From Clostridia bacterium (GTDB lineage Bacteria > Bacillota > Clostridia > HGM11327): a stretch of DNA of 11,443 bases. Position numbers and translations under genes: made by a program. Shown here piece by piece: positions 7,802 through 11,443 of the stretch (positions are counted from its first letter, which is position 1; each line of letters begins with the position of its first letter). The stretch covers positions 1 through 11,443 of the forward strand of contig JAGBHJ010000031.1 of the NCBI GenBank assembly GCA_017935525.1, given 5' to 3'. The notes beneath the pieces are model-generated. The model was given only the letters and a program-made list of their open reading frames with translations, made no database searches and had not been told where the DNA came from.

Positions 7802-7830
7802 CCCATTCTGACAAATGTAAGAGAAATCCC

Positions 7831-7859
7831 TTGACATTCTCCCCCATTTGTTGTATACT
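7831..7859 (+). promoter_or_regulatory. Sigma-A-type promoter of the HMA/LOG/trmK operon
   Basis: TTGACA at 7831-7836 and TATACT at 7854-7859 are separated by 17 nt. The start would be near 7866, giving a leader of about 65 nt before the HMA gene. Confidence 0.85.
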
Positions 7860-7870
7860 AACGTTGTATA
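7850..7870 (+). repeat. Direct repeat GTTGTATA x2 over the -10 and transcription start
   Basis: GTTGTATA occurs at 7850-7857 and again at 7863-7870, a 13-nt step. The first copy overlaps the -10 box and the second covers the likely +1. The placement suits an operator, but the repeat is short and AT-rich, and chance is possible. Confidence 0.35.
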
Positions 7871-7877
7871 AAAGCAC

Positions 7878-7897
7878 CATACGCGGCAACGCGTAAG
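7878..7897 (+). other. 5'-leader hairpin with GCAA tetraloop
   Basis: TACGCG (7880-7885) and CGCGTA (7890-7895) form a perfect 6-bp stem closed by GCAA, a GNRA loop. A C-G pair beyond an A-A mismatch may extend it. It lies about 14 nt after the likely transcription start and 35 nt before the HMA start codon. No T-run follows, so it is not a terminator; an mRNA-stabilising or protein-binding role is possible. Confidence 0.55.
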
Positions 7898-7930
7898 AAT
7901 ATATTATTATTTCAAAGGAGAAACAAAATT

Positions 7931-8158
7931 ATGGCATGTAGAAAAAAGATCACAAAAGAGATCGTTATTGATGGTATGAAGTGTATGCATTGTGCAGCAG
8001 CAGTTGAGGAAGCACTCAAAAAGGTAAAGGACGTAAAGTCCGTTGAGATCAACCTGGAAGAAAAGAAGGCAACTCTGCTGGTATTTGAGGGCATCGACGA
8101 GGCAAAGCTTTCAAAGGCAGTTGCTGACGCAGGCTTTACGATAGTTGAGATCAAGTAA
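7931..8158 (+). CDS. Heavy-metal-associated (HMA) domain protein, CopZ-like
   Basis: A 75-aa stand-alone HMA domain with the ferredoxin-like beta-alpha-beta-beta-alpha-beta pattern and the metal site GMKCMHC (residues 15-21; ligands C18 and C21). Such proteins bind Cu(I) or other soft metals and pass them to a P-type ATPase or buffer them in the cytoplasm. The C-terminal AVADAGFTIVEI matches the family's closing strand. The SD AAAGGAG ends 10 nt before the ATG. It heads an operon of LOG, trmK and a Nif3-family gene and follows its own strong promoter; no copper ATPase or CsoR/CopY-type regulator is in view. Codon use favours AAG, ATC and GAG, as in well-expressed genes. Copper is the default guess from family, not shown by the sequence. 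Confidence 0.9.
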   Translation: MACRKKITKEIVIDGMKCMHCAAAVEEALKKVKDVKSVEINLEEKKATLLVFEGIDEAKLSKAVADAGFTIVEIK

Positions 8159-8159
8159 T

Positions 8160-8732
8160 ATGAACAGAACTATCTGTGTATATTCATCATCAAGCCAAAA
8201 GCTTGACCCATTGTACTATTCGCTTGCTGAGGAGCTCGGCAGGCGAATTGCCATAGGTGGCGACACTCTGGTATTCGGCGCAGGTATGGTAGGTACCATG
8301 GGCGCCACCGCAAGAGGCGTCAAGAGCATGGGCGGCAGAATAATCGGCATAATCCCCGAGGCCCTCAACAAAAAGGGCATAGTTTACGAGGAGTGCGACG
8401 AGCTTATCGTTACGCCCGAAATGCGCTCTCGCAAAAAGCTCCTTGACGAAAGGTCCGACGTCCTTATTGCTCTGCCCGGTGGCTTTGGCACGCTGGAGGA
8501 GCTTTTGGAGGTAATAACGTCAAAGCAGCTGGGTTATCACACCAAGCCCATCGTCATTTTTGACCCTAACGGCTTTTATACCGATCTGTTAAAGCAGTTT
8601 GAGGTATTCTTTGAGCAGAATTTTGCCAACAGGTCATTTGCAACGCTTTATCACGTTGCAACCACAATTGACGGCATTTTTGAATATATAGACAATTACA
8701 CACCCCACAAGGTTAAAGACAAATGGCAATAA
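8160..8732 (+). CDS. LOG-family protein (nucleoside 5'-monophosphate phosphoribohydrolase)
   Basis: LOG-family enzymes have a Rossmann-like fold and cleave the N-glycosidic bond of nucleoside 5'-monophosphates, releasing base and ribose 5-phosphate. Plant and some bacterial members act on cytokinin nucleotides; most bacterial ones have an unclear natural substrate. The 190-aa protein carries the diagnostic pair MRSRK (88-92) and PGGFGTLEE (106-114), and the N-terminal ICVYSSSS and FGAGMVGTMG (39-48) nucleotide loops. ATG 8160 begins one base after the HMA stop codon. An in-frame TTG at 8145 would add five residues inside the HMA gene and is less likely. The SD is weak, so coupling to HMA translation is likely. 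Its last 10 nt overlap trmK. Confidence 0.92.
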   Translation: MNRTICVYSSSSQKLDPLYYSLAEELGRRIAIGGDTLVFGAGMVGTMGATARGVKSMGGRIIGIIPEALNKKGIVYEECDELIVTPEMRSRKKLLDERSDVLIALPGGFGTLEELLEVITSKQLGYHTKPIVIFDPNGFYTDLLKQFEVFFEQNFANRSFATLYHVATTIDGIFEYIDNYTPHKVKDKWQ

Positions 8733-9415
8733 GCATCAACGACAGACTTACAAAGGCAATATCATTTATTGACAACTGCGGCACCCTTGCAGACATCGGG
8801 TCGGACCATGGGTACAGCAGTATATACGCAATTCAAAAAGGCATTGCAAAAAAAGTCATCGCAACGGATATATCAAAGCCTTCCCTGGCAAAAACAGAAA
8901 AGCTGGTAAATGAATACGACCTTTCTCAATGCATAGAATGCAGGGCGGGTGACGGCATGAAGGTGCTTGCCACGGGCGAAGTGGACGCCGCCCTGATAGC
9001 AGGCATGGGCGCCGAGCTTATAGCGCAGATAATAAGAGACTCCCACCAAATTGCCTCTGCTATCCCCCAGCTGATACTCCAGCCCATGAATTCCGCCCAG
9101 CCTCTACGCAGGGCATTGTCGGAAATGGGGTATGGCATTACCCACGAAGGCATCGTTGTTGACAACGACAAATTCTACCAGATAATAAAATGCTCCTACG
9201 GCAACCCAAAGCCCCTTTCCGACGACGAGGCAGAACTTGGCACATTTGTTTATAATGAAAGAATACCCCTTTGTAAGGAGTACGTAGAGCATATCATCCG
9301 CAAGCAAGAAAAGATAATGGAGTATGTCGGCAATAACGACGCGGATAAGCTCCGCGAAACCGCAGGCAAAATTGAAAGATACAGGAGAGTATTGGAATGG
9401 ATAAATGCACAGTAA
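8723..9415 (+). CDS. trmK: tRNA (adenine(22)-N1)-methyltransferase TrmK
   Basis: TrmK makes m1A at position 22 in the D-arm of tRNA, using SAM. The 230-aa protein has a class I methyltransferase core: motif I LADIGSDHGYSS (22-33), acidic motif II VIATDI (45-50), AGDGM (75-79), the TrmK-typical LIAGMGAELI (91-100), and LILQPMNSAQPLRRAL, where the family's catalytic-loop N/P-rich motif lies. A C-terminal coiled-coil-like helical region with HIIRKQEKIMEYV follows, also typical. It overlaps the LOG gene by 10 nt with only AAGG upstream. The pair trmK plus Nif3-family gene matches the yqfN-yqfO order of Bacillus subtilis. Confidence 0.94.
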   Translation: MAISINDRLTKAISFIDNCGTLADIGSDHGYSSIYAIQKGIAKKVIATDISKPSLAKTEKLVNEYDLSQCIECRAGDGMKVLATGEVDAALIAGMGAELIAQIIRDSHQIASAIPQLILQPMNSAQPLRRALSEMGYGITHEGIVVDNDKFYQIIKCSYGNPKPLSDDEAELGTFVYNERIPLCKEYVEHIIRKQEKIMEYVGNNDADKLRETAGKIERYRRVLEWINAQ

Positions 9416-10176
9416 AGGATATCTGCAATATCATGAACTCGATAGCCCCCGAGGAATACGCCGAGGGCTTTGACAACGTCGGGCTTTTGGTAGGTGATAA
9501 AAATGCGGAGGTAACGGGCATTTTGCTGGCGCTTGATGCTACTGCCGAATCCGTTGATCTGGCAGTTCAAAACGGATGCAACATGATCGTCACCCATCAC
9601 CCGTTGATATTTTCGCCCTTAAAGTCCGTCACTACCGACGACGCAGTAGGCTCTGTGGTTTATAAGCTGATACAAAACGGCATTGCACTCTATTCCGCCC
9701 ACACCAATTTTGACAAGATACCGGGAGGCACGGACGATATGCTGGCAGAAGCGGTGGGCATCATCTCCCCTGCAAGATTAGAAGAAGACGAGTTGGGCTT
9801 CGGCAGGCTGGGCAATATCCCTCCCACAACAGCAAGGGAGCTTAAGGACAACCTTTCCCAAAGGCTGGGTGCAAGCGTCATCACCACCGCAGACGATAAC
9901 AAGCCGATATCCACCGTTGCAACGGTAGCAGGCTCCGGTGGTGACTTTGTTGAGCTTGCAATCAAAAATAACGTGGATCTTTTTATCACGGGAGAGATGA
10001 ATTACCATACAGCCCTTGATGCAAAGCGACTTGGGCTTGACGTTATGCTGTGCTCCCACCACGCATCCGAACAAATTTCACTAAAATCTTTAAAAACCTC
10101 TTTACAAAATCGATTAAATAGTGTACAATATACTGTGAAGGTAATATCCTCCCCCATCAGTCGTTTTTGGTCGTAA
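9397..10176 (+). CDS. Nif3-like dinuclear metal centre protein (YqfO/YbgI family)
   Basis: A 259-aa member of the Nif3/DUF34 family, hexameric proteins with a di-metal site; it is often annotated as GTP cyclohydrolase 1 type 2 homolog, though the physiological reaction is unsettled. Metal ligands are present: H67 and H68 in VTHHPLIF, D106 in AHTNFD, and H221/H222 and E225 in SHHASEQ. FDNVGLLVGD (25-34) and ITGEMNYHTALDA (197-209) also fit. Its length matches members that lack the PII-like insert of B. subtilis YqfO. The SD AGGAG sits 9 nt before the ATG, and the start overlaps trmK by 19 nt. In the last 80 nt, base composition turns AT-rich because a promoter for the next gene is embedded there. 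Confidence 0.93.
   Translation: MDKCTVKDICNIMNSIAPEEYAEGFDNVGLLVGDKNAEVTGILLALDATAESVDLAVQNGCNMIVTHHPLIFSPLKSVTTDDAVGSVVYKLIQNGIALYSAHTNFDKIPGGTDDMLAEAVGIISPARLEEDELGFGRLGNIPPTTARELKDNLSQRLGASVITTADDNKPISTVATVAGSGGDFVELAIKNNVDLFITGEMNYHTALDAKRLGLDVMLCSHHASEQISLKSLKTSLQNRLNSVQYTVKVISSPISRFWS
10101..10129 (+). promoter_or_regulatory. Promoter inside the 3' end of the Nif3-family gene, driving the zinc-ribbon gene and probably rnpB
   Basis: TTTACA at 10101-10106 and TACAAT at 10124-10129 are spaced 17 nt, one mismatch from consensus in each box. The start would be near 10136, with a leader of about 93 nt. The stretch is clearly more AT-rich than the coding sequence around it. Confidence 0.7.
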
Positions 10177-10228
10177 TATGGGGTACTTTTTGAAAATAAC
10201 ATTATAGAAAAGGAATACAAGATATATT

Positions 10229-10945
10229 ATGAATCCACAGTTAGACCTGTTACTTAAGATCCAGAATTATGAGATCAAGATCAACAGCATCGAGCACGAC
10301 AAGAGAGCGCTCCCCATCAGAAAAACTCTTTCCAAGATCGTTGCTGACGTTAACTCCCTGCAGGAGGCGTACGCAAGAGCAGAAAGCGTTGTTTTGAAGA
10401 TAGAACAGACCTGCGAGGCACTTAAAAAGAACTGCGAGATCAACACAAAGAGACTTGCGGCTGACGAAAAAAAACTTGAGGAAATCGGGAACACCGCTAC
10501 TCCCGAGGAGATCGACAGCCTTATTGCAGATATCGTATCTTTCCCCCAGATCGAGGAAAAAATGGCTCACGAGCTTGTAACTATGAAGCAGCAGCTGGAA
10601 AAGGCGTCTCAGATGGCGCTGGAGATCGGCAAGAGCATCAACCAGAGCAAGCAGGAGTACGATAAGATCAAGCCCGAGTACGACAGACAGACTGCTGACA
10701 GCGACGCAAAGATTGCAGAGCTTAAGGCTGCCATCGCAGAGCTTGAGCCCCAGGTGGATAAGGACCTGCTGGCACGTTATAGGGCAGCAAAGGCAAAGAT
10801 CAACAGATCTCCCCTGTACGAGCTTAAGACAAATTCCTGCAGAGCATGTAATACTCCCATCTCCGCAAACGTTAAGAATAAGGTTGCATCAGACATATTC
10901 GTTGAGTGCGAAAAATGCGGAGCACTGCTTTACATCCCCCATTGA
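10229..10945 (+). CDS. Coiled-coil protein with C-terminal C4 zinc ribbon (COG1579-like)
   Basis: A 238-aa protein with a long charged helical region (about 1-195) of heptad-like character, probably an antiparallel coiled coil, followed by a zinc ribbon with C204, C207, C227 and C230 (CRAC and CEKC). This architecture matches the widespread family often found beside Nif3-family genes and annotated as C4-type zinc ribbon or putative nucleic-acid-binding protein; no reaction is known. Codon use differs from most neighbours: of 22 isoleucines, 18 are ATC, and lysine is mainly AAG, which suggests high expression. The ATG follows AAAAGGA with a long spacer of about 13 nt. The TGA lies only 11 nt before the rnpB 5' end, so both probably share a transcript. 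Confidence 0.88.
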   Translation: MNPQLDLLLKIQNYEIKINSIEHDKRALPIRKTLSKIVADVNSLQEAYARAESVVLKIEQTCEALKKNCEINTKRLAADEKKLEEIGNTATPEEIDSLIADIVSFPQIEEKMAHELVTMKQQLEKASQMALEIGKSINQSKQEYDKIKPEYDRQTADSDAKIAELKAAIAELEPQVDKDLLARYRAAKAKINRSPLYELKTNSCRACNTPISANVKNKVASDIFVECEKCGALLYIPH

Positions 10946-10956
10946 TCCGATAAGCT

Positions 10957-11291
<335 letters not shown>

Positions 11292-11301
11292 TAATATTTT
11301 G

Positions 11302-11326
11302 CGGCACCTTTTGGTGCCGTTTTTTT
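11302..11326 (+). terminator. Intrinsic terminator of rnpB
   Basis: CGGCACC (11302-11308), loop TTTT, GGTGCCG (11313-11319), then seven T's (11320-11326): a 7-bp GC-rich stem and U-tract 10 nt after the RNase P RNA 3' end. Confidence 0.95.
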
Positions 11327-11358
11327 GAATTTTTGGTGAATTTTGTGTGAAAAAGGGG

Positions 11359-11387
11359 TTGACATTCTAATACGTTTGTGCTATAAT
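11359..11387 (+). promoter_or_regulatory. Strong sigma-A-type promoter with extended -10
   Basis: TTGACA at 11359-11364, a 17-nt spacer, and TGCTATAAT ending at 11387, so both boxes are perfect and a TGn extended -10 is present. Transcription should start near 11394. Confidence 0.9.
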
Positions 11388-11393
11388 GAAATT

Positions 11394-11410
11394 GATGAAG
11401 GAAATTCATC
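11394..11410 (+). other. Hairpin at the very 5' end of the last transcript
   Basis: GATGAA (11394-11399) and TTCATC (11405-11410) pair around a 5-nt loop GGAAA. The stem begins at about the predicted first transcribed base, a placement known to protect bacterial mRNAs from 5'-end decay. Its role here is inferred. Confidence 0.45.
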
Positions 11411-11435
11411 GTAAAAAAGATAGGAGATAACTAAT

Positions 11436-11443
11436 ATGAAAAA
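11436..11443 (+). CDS. Start of a gene running off the right edge
   Basis: Only ATGAAAAA is in the window, reading M-K-K or M-K-N at most. AGGAG at 11423-11427 with an 8-nt spacer and the strong promoter upstream show that this is a real start. The product cannot be identified. Confidence 0.75.

Noticed and set aside
6607..7806. A 399-codon open frame on the minus strand
   Set aside because: It lies wholly antisense to the FecCD permease and its ATPase, both with full motif sets. The translation is low-complexity Ser/Cys/His-rich with no family features, as expected of a shadow frame.
10152..10191. CCCCAT/ATGGGG inverted repeat followed by TTTTT as a terminator or attenuator
   Set aside because: The stem is only 6 bp with a 20-nt loop, and the T-run begins 3 nt late. 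It is too weak to call, though it lies in the leader of the zinc-ribbon gene.
10929..10954. TTTACA and GATAAG as a dedicated rnpB promoter
   Set aside because: The spacer is 14 nt and the -10 is poor, so I did not annotate it, although the predicted start would fall near the rnpB 5' end.

Overview
The window looks like chromosomal DNA from an endospore-forming member of the Clostridia (Bacillota). The grounds are a GerA-type germinant receptor locus, the neighbouring pairs trmK/Nif3-family gene and zinc-ribbon gene/rnpB, AGGAG-type ribosome binding sites, TTGACA-N17-TATAAT promoters and a type A RNase P RNA. UGA is a normal stop here: five genes end in it, while tryptophan is written UGG.

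Layout. (1) Positions 1-2395, minus strand: a sporulation operon read leftwards, with a 72-aa protein of unknown function, gerAA, and a gerAB cut off by the window edge. (2) Positions 2449-7801, plus strand: a near-consensus promoter, then rsmI (16S rRNA methylation), a short divergent DprA/Smf-like protein, a siroheme/4Fe-4S sulfite- or nitrite-reductase-like protein, and an iron-chelate-type ABC importer (lipoprotein, FecCD permease, ATPase). The genes are tightly packed or overlapping. The lipoprotein gene is interrupted by one in-frame TGA at a probable tryptophan codon. (3) Positions 7831-10176, plus strand: a second consensus promoter, a leader hairpin, a stand-alone HMA metal-binding protein, a LOG-family phosphoribohydrolase, trmK (tRNA m1A22 methyltransferase) and a Nif3-family dinuclear-metal protein. 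(4) Positions 10101-11326: a promoter inside the end of the Nif3-family gene, a coiled-coil zinc-ribbon protein, rnpB starting only 11 nt after that protein's stop, and a clear intrinsic terminator. (5) Positions 11359-11443: a strong extended -10 promoter, a 5'-end hairpin, an SD and the first codons of another gene.

Most of this is ordinary housekeeping and sporulation DNA. I see no mobile element, CRISPR array, tRNA gene or obvious new defence system. The best leads are the UGA-interrupted lipoprotein gene, the rnpB whose L15 loop seems to lack the GGU motif that pairs with tRNA CCA ends, rnpB apparently sharing a transcript with a gene of strongly biased codon use, the unrecognised 72-aa gene at the head of the ger operon, and the aberrant DprA-like protein.
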